DNA from: a virus
DNA: 49,620 nt
IMG/VR virus record: IMGVR_UViG_3300027674_000005
Span: 1 to 49,620 of that record
Reading direction: 5' to 3' (one strand)
Below are positions 21,957-31,154 of this stretch, one piece after another. The notes below the pieces were generated by a model. It was not told the DNA's origin. It ran no database searches and saw only the letters and a list, made by a program, of their open reading frames with translations. The position numbers and the translations under genes were made by a program. Numbering within the stretch: the stretch's first letter is position 1; every line of letters starts with the position of its first letter.

Positions 21957-22877
21957 ATGGCAATCGGTGGCGTTATCACAACCGGTTCACATCCCAAGGC
22001 ATTGTGGCCCGGTATCAAAGCGTGGTGGGGGCGTACGTACGCCGAACACCAAGAGGAATGGCCTCACCTGTTCATGCAGGATACGTCCCGTATGAACTAC
22101 GAAGAGGACGTGCAAGTCATTGGGTTCGGCCTCGCATCGGTCAAGCCTGAAGGTGCTGGCACGGTCTACACGGCGGAAGTACAGGGCTTCATCTCCCGTT
22201 ACGTCCACCTCGCCTACTCCCTTGGTTACATCGTGACCCAGGAAGAGTTGGAGGATAACCTGTACGAGAAGGTATCCAAGCGTCGTGCGGCCTCCCTTGC
22301 GTTCTCCTTTCGGCAGACTCAAGAGAACGTTGGTGCCAACATCTACAACAATGCTTTCTCTGCCTCCTTCCCCGGTGGCGATACGGTGTCGTTGTTGAAC
22401 ACTGCCCATCCGAACACATCTGGTGGCACGTTCTCGAATATGTTGGCGGTCGGTGCCGACCTCTCCGAGGCTTCGTTGGAAGACCTTATCATCCAGATCA
22501 TGGGTGCTACGGACGACGTGGGCAACCTTATCAACATCATGCCGCAGTCGTTGCTCGTCCCAAGGCAAGAGTGGTTCAACGCCAACCGCATCATGAAGAG
22601 TGTGTTCCAAGCTGGGACGGCCAACAATGACATCAACGTCATCAAGGCTGAAGGGTCCATCCCTGGCGGCATCCACGTCAACCACTACTTCACATCCCCC
22701 CATGCATGGTTCATCCGAACCAACTGCCCGGACGGAATGAAGATGTACTCGCGTGTACCCATCACATTCGAGCAGGACAATGACTTTGACACGGGCAACG
22801 CAAAAGCCAAGTCCCGTCAACGTTACTCCTTCGGATGGACGGATCCGCGTGGTCTCTTCGGCAGCAATGGTCCCTAA
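21957..22877 (+). CDS. major capsid protein
   Basis: 306 residues. PKALWPGIKAWWGRTYAEHQ and EEWPHLFMQD near the N-terminus, TQEELEDNLYEKVSKRRAAS in the spine helix region, DTVSLLNTAHPN, and a C-terminal FGWTDPRGLFGSNGP match an HK97-like phage capsid group. No N-terminal prodomain cleavage site is evident. A TAGGAG site precedes the ATG. It follows the decoration-type gene and is the shell protein by position and pattern. Confidence 0.88.
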   Translation: MAIGGVITTGSHPKALWPGIKAWWGRTYAEHQEEWPHLFMQDTSRMNYEEDVQVIGFGLASVKPEGAGTVYTAEVQGFISRYVHLAYSLGYIVTQEELEDNLYEKVSKRRAASLAFSFRQTQENVGANIYNNAFSASFPGGDTVSLLNTAHPNTSGGTFSNMLAVGADLSEASLEDLIIQIMGATDDVGNLINIMPQSLLVPRQEWFNANRIMKSVFQAGTANNDINVIKAEGSIPGGIHVNHYFTSPHAWFIRTNCPDGMKMYSRVPITFEQDNDFDTGNAKAKSRQRYSFGWTDPRGLFGSNGP

Positions 22878-22886
22878 GGAATCGTA

Positions 22887-23021
22887 ATGAAACTCAAGGT
22901 CAAGAAAGCTAAGACCGCCATGAGACCAACTAAGAAAGTCGGTAAAGAAGCCTCGGGCAAGGTCAAGACAGCGACCAAGCCTGTAGGCATCCCTCGTATG
23001 CGCAAAGGTAACGCCAAGTAG
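22887..23021 (+). CDS. small very basic protein
   Basis: 44 residues, about one third lysine/arginine (MKLKVKKAKTAMRPTKKVGK...). AAGGA precedes the ATG. Probably a DNA-binding or head-interior peptide placed after the capsid gene. No family recognised. Confidence 0.65.
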   Translation: MKLKVKKAKTAMRPTKKVGKEASGKVKTATKPVGIPRMRKGNAK

Positions 23022-23030
23022 GGGAACGTC

Positions 23031-23207
23031 ATGCCACTGAAGCGCGGAAAGTCGAAGAAGACCATCTCCTCGAACATCTCCGAGTTCCACCAGGGTAAGA
23101 CATTCGCAAACACGGCGAAGAAGTTCGGAAGGGCTACTGCCAACAAACAAGCTGTTGCGGTGGCCCTTTCTACTGCCCGTAAATCTGGAAAGGGGAGAGG
23201 ACGATGA
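23031..23207 (+). CDS. small basic protein, AVAVALSxARKS family
   Basis: 58 residues, MPLKRGKSKKTISSNISEFH, then ANKQAVAVALSTARKS and a basic tail. The 'MPLK.GkSkk.IS.NI......KQAVAiALs.ArK' pattern is a common small phage protein of unknown role near head genes. ATGA overlap with the next gene. Confidence 0.75.
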   Translation: MPLKRGKSKKTISSNISEFHQGKTFANTAKKFGRATANKQAVAVALSTARKSGKGRGR

Positions 23208-23392
23208 AAGGCAAACGTGCAGACAGTATCAACTCTCTGCCCTACAAGATGGAGATGCAGAAGAAGGGTATCTCCGTAGGACCGGCAGATAAGCCGAGGC
23301 CAATGACGGCTAACCCCGTTAGTAAGCAGGAACCAGGGCTTGGGGCGGCAACAATTCCGCATCCCTTCAAGGCTGGTAAGACCACCATCTAA
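23204..23392 (+). CDS. small structural-region hypothetical protein
   Basis: 62 residues, basic and Pro-rich: MKGKRADSINSLPYKMEMQK then KKGISVGPADKPRPM. No recognised domain. It is coupled to the preceding basic gene and followed by TAATAGGAG, the binding site of the next gene. Confidence 0.65.
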   Translation: MKGKRADSINSLPYKMEMQKKGISVGPADKPRPMTANPVSKQEPGLGAATIPHPFKAGKTTI

Positions 23393-23404
23393 TAGGAGCC
23401 TATC

Positions 23405-24193
23405 ATGGCTAAGGTAGCATCCCAACCTCCGGTTCGCACGCCCAGCGGCGGCACAACCGATCAAATTTTCCAGCCGTTGGCTGACTGTGGAAACGGTAAT
23501 CCTGCCTTCTACCACCAGTACTTCGATGACATGGACCAAGCGGTTTCGTTCAATGCTACGGCAGGGACGGGAACCTACACTGTCACTGGTACGGGAACGT
23601 GGGCAAGCAGCTCTCAGGATGGTGGTGTGGGGCGATTGTCTGCCCTGACAGCATCGTTTGAGCAGATTCAACTTCCGTCGCCCAGCTTCTCGATCAACTC
23701 ACAGCCAAAGAAAGTTTTCTTTGAAGTTGGTTTTACTGGCATGTCCACCCCGGCACTTTCGACTATCGTTGTTGGTCTCACCAACTTCAATGCCAACCTT
23801 ACCGGCTCAACGATCACCGATGGTGTGTACTTCACGTACGCAGGCGCAACCAACATCTTGACGTTGACGAGTGTGATTGCGTCGGCGGCTACCACGGTGA
23901 CGCTCCCTACGGCTGCATACAGTCTGTTGACTGCTGCCACTCCGTTCGCCTTGGCCTTCTATATCACGCGTTTAGGTGACATCCTAGCCTACGTCGATAC
24001 GCAACTTGTGGGTTTTATCCCTCAGTCGAACATTGGTACGTCAGGCAATCCGCAGAATGCTGGTGCAGTATCTCGCATCACTGGCCCAACGTTGACCACT
24101 GCATTGTTGACGCCCAGCTTGGGCATCGCGGCTGCTGCTGGTGCAACCCGGTCTATCGACATAGATTACATCGACGTTCAGAAGGAGCGTTGA
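23405..24193 (+). CDS. structural protein, beta-rich
   Basis: 262 residues, Thr/Ala/Gly-rich with predicted beta strands throughout (AGTGTYTVTGTGTWASSSQD, VFFEVGFTGMSTPALSTIVV). A jelly-roll-like profile typical of tail or head surface proteins. AGGAG precedes the ATG. Exact role unknown. Confidence 0.65.
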   Translation: MAKVASQPPVRTPSGGTTDQIFQPLADCGNGNPAFYHQYFDDMDQAVSFNATAGTGTYTVTGTGTWASSSQDGGVGRLSALTASFEQIQLPSPSFSINSQPKKVFFEVGFTGMSTPALSTIVVGLTNFNANLTGSTITDGVYFTYAGATNILTLTSVIASAATTVTLPTAAYSLLTAATPFALAFYITRLGDILAYVDTQLVGFIPQSNIGTSGNPQNAGAVSRITGPTLTTALLTPSLGIAAAAGATRSIDIDYIDVQKER

Positions 24194-24194
24194 A

Positions 24195-24644
24195 ATGACC
24201 GACTTCGCCATTGCAACACAGATCCTGGTGGATGGTCCCCGTAATACGGTGGCGAAGACGACAGGGAACTTCCCTACGGCTACGCCTCCTGGAACAACAA
24301 CGATCCTCGATCCTAGCCTACTCTCTGACATGAATCCAGGTATGTCAGGGGCAAAGTTAGCCACCCTCCTTCGTGTAGATCATATTGACTACGCCATTAC
24401 AGATGGTGTATTGGTGCAGCTTCTTTGGGATGCCACTACCCCTGTACCTATTGTAGAGTTGTATGGTCGGGGGAAACTTGAGGCTAAGATGTGGGGAGGC
24501 TACCAGAACAATGCTGGTGCTGGTGTGACTGGTAAGATTCTTATGTCAGTGCTCTCGACTAGCGCCTCCTTTCCAACAGAAACTTCTCTTCTATTGGTCA
24601 TGGCTTGTGTGAAGTATCGTCCAATTAGTGCTGGAGGTGTGTGA
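24195..24644 (+). CDS. structural hypothetical protein
   Basis: 149 residues: MTDFAIATQILVDGPRNTVA, then GKILMSVLSTSASFPTETSL. Beta-rich, no recognised domain. Near-adjacent to the gene before and overlapping the next start (TGATG). Likely a virion component by position. Confidence 0.65.
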   Translation: MTDFAIATQILVDGPRNTVAKTTGNFPTATPPGTTTILDPSLLSDMNPGMSGAKLATLLRVDHIDYAITDGVLVQLLWDATTPVPIVELYGRGKLEAKMWGGYQNNAGAGVTGKILMSVLSTSASFPTETSLLLVMACVKYRPISAGGV

Positions 24645-24829
24645 TGGTTGCCAAGAAGGAATCCAGTAACAAGGCCACCTTTCACCTAGTTGGGGATAAG
24701 GTTCTGTGGAAAGGGATTAAACTCACTGTTATTGAAATCTTGGATGATGGGAGTTTGGTAGCATGGTCTCCTACTATGCGTGTGCATGTAAAGCTGCACG
24801 AGCAATTGGAGAAGTTTAATGGCAGCTAA
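24644..24829 (+). CDS. small SH3-like hypothetical protein
   Basis: 61 residues, with FHLVGDKVLWKGIKLTVIEI as an SH3/KOW-type strand set, resembling the repeats of 453-1082. GGAGGTG precedes the ATG. No function known. Confidence 0.65.
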   Translation: MVAKKESSNKATFHLVGDKVLWKGIKLTVIEILDDGSLVAWSPTMRVHVKLHEQLEKFNGS

Positions 24830-25145
24830 TCTCCAAGTCCAGTATGCTTTCGGCAACCCTTCGTCGAGCGGTGTTACAAACATCGTGGCTGCTCAGGCGG
24901 GACAGCGTATCATTGTGCTCCAGTGCTGCGTCATCACCAGTGCTGCATGCACAGTGACTTTCTACACCAACACGGGTGGGACGGCTATCAGTGCATCCTT
25001 CCCTCTTGCAGCAAATGGGGGTTTTGTCCTCCCCTTCTCAGCCGTGGGATGGTTCCAAGGCGGCATTGGACAAACCCTTGACATCAACCTATCTGCCGGT
25101 ACTCCAACTGCCGTGCAGGTTGTGTGGTGTCCTAGTAACACTTAG
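24819..25145 (+). CDS. structural protein
   Basis: 108 residues: MAANLQVQYAFGNPSSSGVT, then QRIIVLQCCVITSAACTVTF and WCPSNT. Beta-sandwich profile with three Cys. It overlaps the previous gene by 11 bases. It resembles its neighbour at 25155-25619 in profile (QIVEISCAGMG), so both may be repeats of one virion fold. Confidence 0.65.
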   Translation: MAANLQVQYAFGNPSSSGVTNIVAAQAGQRIIVLQCCVITSAACTVTFYTNTGGTAISASFPLAANGGFVLPFSAVGWFQGGIGQTLDINLSAGTPTAVQVVWCPSNT

Positions 25146-25154
25146 GAGATTATC

Positions 25155-25619
25155 ATGTCGATGTACTCTGCTACTGTATCTAACACGGCACTCCCTGCCA
25201 CAACGAACGACATTATGACGCTCGTTCCGACAGCAAGTCGCCGTATTCAGATTGTCGAAATCTCATGCGCCGGTATGGGCACCGCCTCCTCGGCCTGTCA
25301 AGTCAACTTGTGGAACATTACCACGGCTGGTACGACTGGTGGTGGCGCTATCACCCCGACCAAGTTCGATGTGTATGCCCCGTCGTCAGCCACCACGGTA
25401 AGTACTACGTGGACCGGCCAACCTACGGTTGCAGGTGCGCCTAGCTTGGCAATTCCTTTCAACGCTAACGGCGGCATTTATCGTTGGGTAGCTCGCCCTG
25501 GTGAAGAGTTTTACTCCATCGGTGGTGTTGCTGGTGTCCTCGGCTTCTCTATCCGTCCGTTTGCAGGGGCAGGCCAGAACGCCACTGTAACCGTGATTTG
25601 GATGGAAGACCCGATGTAA
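25155..25619 (+). CDS. structural protein
   Basis: 154 residues, MSMYSATVSNTALPATTNDI, then RRIQIVEISCAGMGTASSAC and VTVIWMEDPM. Beta-rich profile shared with the preceding protein, including an 'I.....C......C.V....' core and a 'V.V.W' end. Probably a virion surface component. TAGGAG before the start. Confidence 0.65.
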   Translation: MSMYSATVSNTALPATTNDIMTLVPTASRRIQIVEISCAGMGTASSACQVNLWNITTAGTTGGGAITPTKFDVYAPSSATTVSTTWTGQPTVAGAPSLAIPFNANGGIYRWVARPGEEFYSIGGVAGVLGFSIRPFAGAGQNATVTVIWMEDPM

Positions 25620-25639
25620 TCACCACATGAGGTGCCGCA

Positions 25640-27136
25640 ATGACAGTCGTCGTACTGACAAGTGGCACCTCTTGGTCCACTCCTGGGGATTACACAGGCA
25701 CCGCTGACAAAGTTGAATGTATCGGCGGCGGTGGTGGTGGAGCTTGCGGTGTCAATAACAACTCCACGGCTGCTGGTGGAGGTGGCGGAGGAGAGTACTC
25801 GGTAACTGCAACGGGTGCCTCCTCCAACGTTATAACCATCTCAGGTAGTTTCGTAACGACTATTGCAGGTTCCCAGGTCGTTACTATCCCTTCCGGTATC
25901 GTCACAGGTACTGGATCTATTCCCATTGCTATTGGCGCTGGTGGTACAGGAGGCACGCCCTCCCATACCGCTGGGGGTACTGGTGGGCAAACCTCATTCA
26001 ACTCTGGGCAAGTTATTGCCAACGGCGGTAGCGGCGGGACCAATGCTGCCACAGCACAGGGTGGTGCAGGCGGTACTGGTGGCACGGGCAACACTCTCTT
26101 CGACGGGGGTGCTGGTGGATCAGACGGCACGATTGTTGCTCCTGCCGGTGGTTGCGGGGGTGGTGGCGCTGGTGGACCCAACGGTACGGGTGCGTCAGTC
26201 AACGGGCCGAATAGTCAGCTAGAAGCCAGTGGTGGTGGCGGTAATGGTGGCGGCACTAATGGTGCTGCTGGTGCTTCCTCTCATTCGGGTAATGGTGGGA
26301 ACAACTTCGGTGGGACTGGTGGTGGTACGGGTGCTACTACGCCGGTCGCCGGTGGTACGGGTTCGAACGGTGGGGGCGGTGGCGGAGGTGGTGGTTCTGT
26401 AGGTGGTGCAGCCGGGGCCGGTGGTGCCGGTGGCAATGGTACAGACCTCTCGGGCGGCACAGTAGGCGGTGGCGGCGGCGGAGGAGGGGGCGGCGGATGC
26501 GATACCACCCACACTGGTGCCGGTGGCGCTGGTGGCCTCTACGGCGGTGGTGGCGGGGGCACAGGTAACGCCAACCAGAACATCACGTTCCCCACAGCAG
26601 GTGCTGGTGGACAGGGCGTCATTGTCATTACGTACACGGGAGTTGGCCCACAAGCCCCCTTCCCGGTCATGGGGCTTCCACCCACCCGTACAGCATGGAG
26701 GAACGATCCCAACGCACAGTACAGCTATCAAGGCATACAGGCGTCTCCCCTATCCCTGGATGACACACCCTACATCTGGCAACACCCGATGTCGGTGCCC
26801 CCTGGCCGCTACAACTCTTTCAATTATCAACAATGGACAGCATCAACTCCACCCAACAGCATTGTTACCCCGGAGTATCAACCTTGGGTTGAAGTGCCTC
26901 GTGGCAGGCCGAACCCTGCAAACTACCAGCAGGTATTGGCAAGTCCCATCTCTACGGACCTTCCGCAACCTTGCTTTGGGGTGCGCTCGACAGACCTACC
27001 CATGAGGAGTTTTGATCCTAGGCAGATCGCCTACTACGCAGGTATGCAGTACTCTCCGATCCCGGCAAACGTGTCGCCTGGGGGCACAACTCATGGGCGT
27101 CAACCTCTCCTTGGCGTTGGCGCAGGGGGACCGTAA
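25640..27136 (+). CDS. glycine-rich adhesin-like protein 1
   Basis: 498 residues. A short N-terminal domain (TVVVLTSGTSWSTPGDY...VECIGGGGGG, about 1-34) leads into about 300 residues of Gly-rich repeats (GGTGG, GGAGG). That composition resembles polyglycine-II helix bundles seen in tail-tip adhesins. Residues 340-498 change to Pro/Tyr/Trp-rich repeats (PPGRYNSFNYQQW-type, about 25-30 residues each). Predicted receptor-binding or tail-fibre protein. The downstream gene is its paralogue, with TAATG overlap. Confidence 0.75.
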   Translation: MTVVVLTSGTSWSTPGDYTGTADKVECIGGGGGGACGVNNNSTAAGGGGGGEYSVTATGASSNVITISGSFVTTIAGSQVVTIPSGIVTGTGSIPIAIGAGGTGGTPSHTAGGTGGQTSFNSGQVIANGGSGGTNAATAQGGAGGTGGTGNTLFDGGAGGSDGTIVAPAGGCGGGGAGGPNGTGASVNGPNSQLEASGGGGNGGGTNGAAGASSHSGNGGNNFGGTGGGTGATTPVAGGTGSNGGGGGGGGGSVGGAAGAGGAGGNGTDLSGGTVGGGGGGGGGGGCDTTHTGAGGAGGLYGGGGGGTGNANQNITFPTAGAGGQGVIVITYTGVGPQAPFPVMGLPPTRTAWRNDPNAQYSYQGIQASPLSLDDTPYIWQHPMSVPPGRYNSFNYQQWTASTPPNSIVTPEYQPWVEVPRGRPNPANYQQVLASPISTDLPQPCFGVRSTDLPMRSFDPRQIAYYAGMQYSPIPANVSPGGTTHGRQPLLGVGAGGP

Positions 27137-28785
27137 TGACTGTCATCGTACTCACGAGTGGTACATCGTGGACTGTTCCTGGTGACTGGCAAACCACTGG
27201 CTCCCAAGTTGAGTGTTGGGGGGCTGGTGGTGGTTCCATTGGTGGTACTGGTTCCTTTGGTGGTGATGGTGGAGGGGGAGGTGCGTACTCTGCGCAAGCT
27301 ACCTTCACCACTACCGCTGGGAGCAACATCACCATTGTCATTGGCGCAGGGGGCGCAGGCACAACGGGAGCTACAGGCAATACTGGAGGTGACACTTCAT
27401 TCAACAGTGCTACTGTTTCTGGTTCCTTTTGTGGGGCAAAGGGTGGTGTCGGCGGTACGACCGGTGGGACGGGTGGGGCTGGTGGTGCAGCAGCCAGTGG
27501 TGTAGGGACGACGAAGTTCTCAGGCGGGACAGGGGGCAACACAAGGCTCACCGATCTTGCCGGTGCGGGTGGAGGTGGTGGAGCAGGACCAGATGGTAAT
27601 GGCGTGGTTGGGGGCAATTCCCCCGGAGGTGGTTCTGGGGGCAGTGGTGGTGCCGGAGACAATGGAAGTGGCGGTGCTGGAGGTGCCGGAAGTACAGTCA
27701 ACACTGTTAATGGTGGCAATGGTACTGCCAATGTGTTGGGGGGTGGTGGCGCTGGTGGCGGTCATGGTCTTACTCCTTCCGTAGGTGGGAATGGTGGTCT
27801 CCCAGGTGGTGGGGGTGGTGGAACATCAGGTACTTCCGGCACTGGCGGCTCCGGTGCTGGTGGACAGATCCGCATCACATACACACCTGTTGTAGGACTT
27901 GGTGGAACCAGTTTCTTAACAGACCTCCCACCCATTTCACAATACCGCACTCTTCGGGGCGCACGGGATGGGGACAAGTTTGAGTTCAATGGATGGCAAC
28001 AGCATCCTCTTTCCGCTAACGCCACTCCACTTTTCGTCAATGAGCATCCTTATGCGGTGCCTCCCGGAAAGTACAACTGGTCCCGTTATCAGGATTGGCA
28101 ACAAGCCCCACTGTCGGCCAGTGCGCCTCCACTCTTTGGTGCCTACCAAACAGGAGTGCCGCAAGGTTTATGGAATGTAGCCCGTTACCAGTATTGGACG
28201 GCGCAGCCTATTCCTGCGGAATACCTAGTCCCCCTACCTCGGACGGAGGTGCCGGTAGGGAAGTACAACTGGACGAGATACCAAGATCAACAGGTTGGGC
28301 CGCAGCCGAATTCGGTGGCACCTCTTCCCATCCAACCGTGGACAGACCTTCCCCCACGAGGAGTGGATCGACGGCAAGACAGGATGCAGTGGGTGCAGCT
28401 TGGCCCCCTCGCCACGATCATGTCGCCCCCCACTCCTGTCTATGGGGTGCCGCAAGGAAAGTGGAATTGGACCAACTATCAGGATCACAGGGTAGGTTAC
28501 ATTAGGCTTGAGTATCAAGCTCCTACAACTCCGGTCTACAACGTACCGTGGGGCGTGGATAGGAACAGTTATGTGGGATGGTCCTATGAGATTGGGAAGC
28601 CTGCGGCAACACCTCCGCTATCTTCTGGGATGTCCTTTCAGTTACCAATGCCTAGTGCATTGAGTCAGATGGCAGGACAGACGTGGTTGTTCCAGGGAGC
28701 CCAGGCGGGGCCAATTCCGGGGGATGTCATCAACGTTGGATTCTCCTTCCTCCCGTTGGTGGGCGTTGGATTTAACGGGCCGTAA
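27136..28785 (+). CDS. glycine-rich adhesin-like protein 2
   Basis: 549 residues, paralogue of the preceding gene. Start TVIVLTSGTSWTVPGDW...VECWGAGGG, then about 220 residues of Gly-rich repeat, then more copies of the Pro/Tyr/Trp repeat (PPGKYNWSRYQDWQ, VPVGKYNWTRYQDQQ, VPQGKWNWTNYQD). The repeat number differs from paralogue 1. Tandem duplication followed by divergence is a common route to changed receptor binding, but function is inferred. Confidence 0.75.
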   Translation: MTVIVLTSGTSWTVPGDWQTTGSQVECWGAGGGSIGGTGSFGGDGGGGGAYSAQATFTTTAGSNITIVIGAGGAGTTGATGNTGGDTSFNSATVSGSFCGAKGGVGGTTGGTGGAGGAAASGVGTTKFSGGTGGNTRLTDLAGAGGGGGAGPDGNGVVGGNSPGGGSGGSGGAGDNGSGGAGGAGSTVNTVNGGNGTANVLGGGGAGGGHGLTPSVGGNGGLPGGGGGGTSGTSGTGGSGAGGQIRITYTPVVGLGGTSFLTDLPPISQYRTLRGARDGDKFEFNGWQQHPLSANATPLFVNEHPYAVPPGKYNWSRYQDWQQAPLSASAPPLFGAYQTGVPQGLWNVARYQYWTAQPIPAEYLVPLPRTEVPVGKYNWTRYQDQQVGPQPNSVAPLPIQPWTDLPPRGVDRRQDRMQWVQLGPLATIMSPPTPVYGVPQGKWNWTNYQDHRVGYIRLEYQAPTTPVYNVPWGVDRNSYVGWSYEIGKPAATPPLSSGMSFQLPMPSALSQMAGQTWLFQGAQAGPIPGDVINVGFSFLPLVGVGFNGP

Positions 28786-28817
28786 CGCGGTAAAATAGGC
28801 AAACTTTGGGGATTGAC

Positions 28818-29051
28818 ATGCTTACCTACCTTTGGCAATACCTGACAAATTGGCTCCTCTGGCTCGACGAAGGCTTCAACACTCTTCGGGGAGGTGATCC
28901 AGGGGAATCCCTGTCGGTGGCTGCCGCCGTAGCACAGGGCGAAGGCAAACATTGGGGCTGTATTCTCTGCGGCCTCTTGGGCATGATCCGCAAAAATCAC
29001 TGTGCATCTGCCCTTGCCAATGAGCGTAAGCATTCCCTGTGGGGAGATTGA
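28818..29051 (+). CDS. conserved small protein with GGDPGES motif
   Basis: 77 residues. A hydrophobic/Trp-rich start (MLTYLWQYLTNWLLWLDEGF), then NTLRGGDPGESLSVAAAVAQ and a Cys-containing GCILCGLLGMI...HC end. The 'LL.GGDP.ES.S.......G..W.C.LC.LL......HC' pattern is a widespread short phage protein of unknown function. Start set by GGGGA upstream. Confidence 0.72.
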   Translation: MLTYLWQYLTNWLLWLDEGFNTLRGGDPGESLSVAAAVAQGEGKHWGCILCGLLGMIRKNHCASALANERKHSLWGD

Positions 29052-29052
29052 C

Positions 29053-29532
29053 ATGGGTCGCCGTGATGTTTACAAACGTGGTGATTTCAATGCCATTTGC
29101 TACGTCTGTGGCTTTAAACGCAAGGCGTCGGAGATGAAGTTGCGCTGGGATGGTGTGTACTGTTGCAAGCAGGATTGGGAGATTAGACAGCCACAGGACT
29201 TCGTAAGGGGTGTGCCCGACGAGCAGGGGATCCCATGGAGCCAGTCGGAACCACCTGATGCCTACAACGGGGCAGTGGTCCCTCCAGCGACGAACATAGT
29301 AGTGGGTACGCCTACCATCTTTGTCAACAGTACGCCCGCAGTCAGTGGCACTGATTACACGATTGCTCTCCCCGTAGGAGTCATTACCTTCATTACCCAA
29401 TTCGCCGTGGGTTCGATCATCTCGTGGAGTGGGGTATGGCTTGACAATGCAGGCAACCAGATCACCTACACGAATCGAGCCCTCTACATCCTGGCCCCCA
29501 ACACTAGCGTCTACCAGATCTACGGAACATAA
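29053..29532 (+). CDS. structural protein with N-terminal zinc ribbon
   Basis: 159 residues. N-terminal RGDFNAICYVCGFKRKASEM, then LRWDGVYCCKQDWE gives C-x2-C...C-C ligands for a zinc ribbon, followed by PQDFVRGVPDEQGIPW, and a beta-rich C-terminal domain. I recognise this as a widespread phage protein in structural regions. GGGAGA before the ATG fixes the start. Confidence 0.78.
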   Translation: MGRRDVYKRGDFNAICYVCGFKRKASEMKLRWDGVYCCKQDWEIRQPQDFVRGVPDEQGIPWSQSEPPDAYNGAVVPPATNIVVGTPTIFVNSTPAVSGTDYTIALPVGVITFITQFAVGSIISWSGVWLDNAGNQITYTNRALYILAPNTSVYQIYGT

Positions 29533-29543
29533 GGGAGTTCATT

Positions 29544-31154
29544 GTGACTAACATCACCATTAAAACCGCAGGGGGTGGACTAGGAATGCCTACTGCAAAC
29601 ACTGCGGTAGGTACAGAGTTCGTGCATGCGGTACAGTTGCAAACGGGCAACTACACTGACGTGGCATTGGAAGTGAATGGCATGGGTTCGGGGATTCAGT
29701 TCACCGGCCAAGGAACCTCCAACACGAGGAGCTTCAACGCTAAACTGGCCGATGTCGTGTCCGTGATGGACTATGGTGCCACAGGCAATGGATCCACCGA
29801 CGACACAGCCGCCATCCAAGCGGCCATTACTTTCTGCATTGGTTCTCAAACTGCGGGGACAGATACTCCGTACATGCTGTACTTCCCTGCGGGGACGTAT
29901 AAGATCACAGCAGCTTTGAACATTACGACAGGCAACACTGCTACCCTAACGGGCTTCTGTATGTCAGGTGCTGGGAAGTACGCCACTACCATCATCCAGT
30001 ACACCAACAACACGCCCATCTTTTCAATGGCTCCCTCAGCCATGCACTCCTGCTTGTTTGAAAACATGCAGTTGACGTACAACACTATGCAGACCAGTAA
30101 CACGAGTGGGAACGTGTTCAACATCACGGGCACCATTGCCGACGACGTGTACAACTGCAAGTGGTACAACATCCGGTCGAACAACTTCTATTACTTCATG
30201 AATTGTCCCACGGTGTTGTGGTGGGGGAATTGCTACGAGTTCTGCTGGTTCGGCGACATGTACCAGGGGGTCAATAACATCCAAGGTGCAACGGGCGAGC
30301 CCCGCAACACGTTCATCAACCTGTACATCGGTTGTGCAAGCTGTGTAGGCGTTCTGTTTAACCACTTTGCCTGTTACTGCTCCTTCTACAACATCGAGAT
30401 TAACGGTGCCAATAGTGGTGCTACGATGATTGCCGATAGTGCGGGGGGCGGTTACATCATCGGCCATTGGGCAATTGAAGTTGCGACCTATGCTTCAGGG
30501 AACCCTATCCTGTTCAACATCCCCAATGGGTATTTGAAGGCAGAGTACATCTATACCAACACGTTGACCATCAGTACGGGTGTGACGTTGACGGCTTTCG
30601 GGGTCAACAACAACGTCATATCGCGGGTGGATGTGGGCTACCTCACGGTGACCTTCGCCTCGAACTCGGGCAACTACTACATCATCAGTACTCCCGGTCC
30701 CAGCATCAGCCACTTCCACTATTTGGACAATGTACCCTTTAGTTCGACGTGTTCGTTGACCAACATCGTTGGGTCTACCTCGGCGGCTAGTGTGGTAGTG
30801 GATGACTGGAATGACTACAGTCGAGTGCAGATGAATGGCACGTCCAACGTGACCCTTGCCTACAACTCCGCAGTCAATCAAGTGTTCGATGTAGCGTTGA
30901 CGGGGGCGACCACGATCACGATGCCGGACGACACCCAGGTGGCTACGTGCAACCTGTTCAACGGGCGACGGTTCCGCATCATCAAGACCAATACCTCGGC
31001 GCAGACCCTGACCATCCTGAACCATGCAGGCAGTACCATTGCCACCATTTCTTCCGGGAATCGGGCAGTGATTGAAATCATGTGGAATTGTACAGGCGGC
31101 AGTGCCCAATACACATGGAAGATTGTTGACCAACATGTGATGGGAGCGACGTAA
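29544..31154 (+). CDS. tail spike with pectin-lyase-like beta-helix
   Basis: 536 residues. Residues 70-95 (VSVMDYGATGNGSTDDTAAI, QAAI) are the classic start of a right-handed beta-helix in phage tail spikes and pectate-lyase-like enzymes. Asn/Thr/Gly-rich beta coils follow to about 420, and a small C-terminal beta domain ends it. It probably binds or cuts surface polysaccharide. No catalytic residues can be assigned from the sequence alone. GTG start after AAGGGAG. Confidence 0.8.
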   Translation: MTNITIKTAGGGLGMPTANTAVGTEFVHAVQLQTGNYTDVALEVNGMGSGIQFTGQGTSNTRSFNAKLADVVSVMDYGATGNGSTDDTAAIQAAITFCIGSQTAGTDTPYMLYFPAGTYKITAALNITTGNTATLTGFCMSGAGKYATTIIQYTNNTPIFSMAPSAMHSCLFENMQLTYNTMQTSNTSGNVFNITGTIADDVYNCKWYNIRSNNFYYFMNCPTVLWWGNCYEFCWFGDMYQGVNNIQGATGEPRNTFINLYIGCASCVGVLFNHFACYCSFYNIEINGANSGATMIADSAGGGYIIGHWAIEVATYASGNPILFNIPNGYLKAEYIYTNTLTISTGVTLTAFGVNNNVISRVDVGYLTVTFASNSGNYYIISTPGPSISHFHYLDNVPFSSTCSLTNIVGSTSAASVVVDDWNDYSRVQMNGTSNVTLAYNSAVNQVFDVALTGATTITMPDDTQVATCNLFNGRRFRIIKTNTSAQTLTILNHAGSTIATISSGNRAVIEIMWNCTGGSAQYTWKIVDQHVMGAT

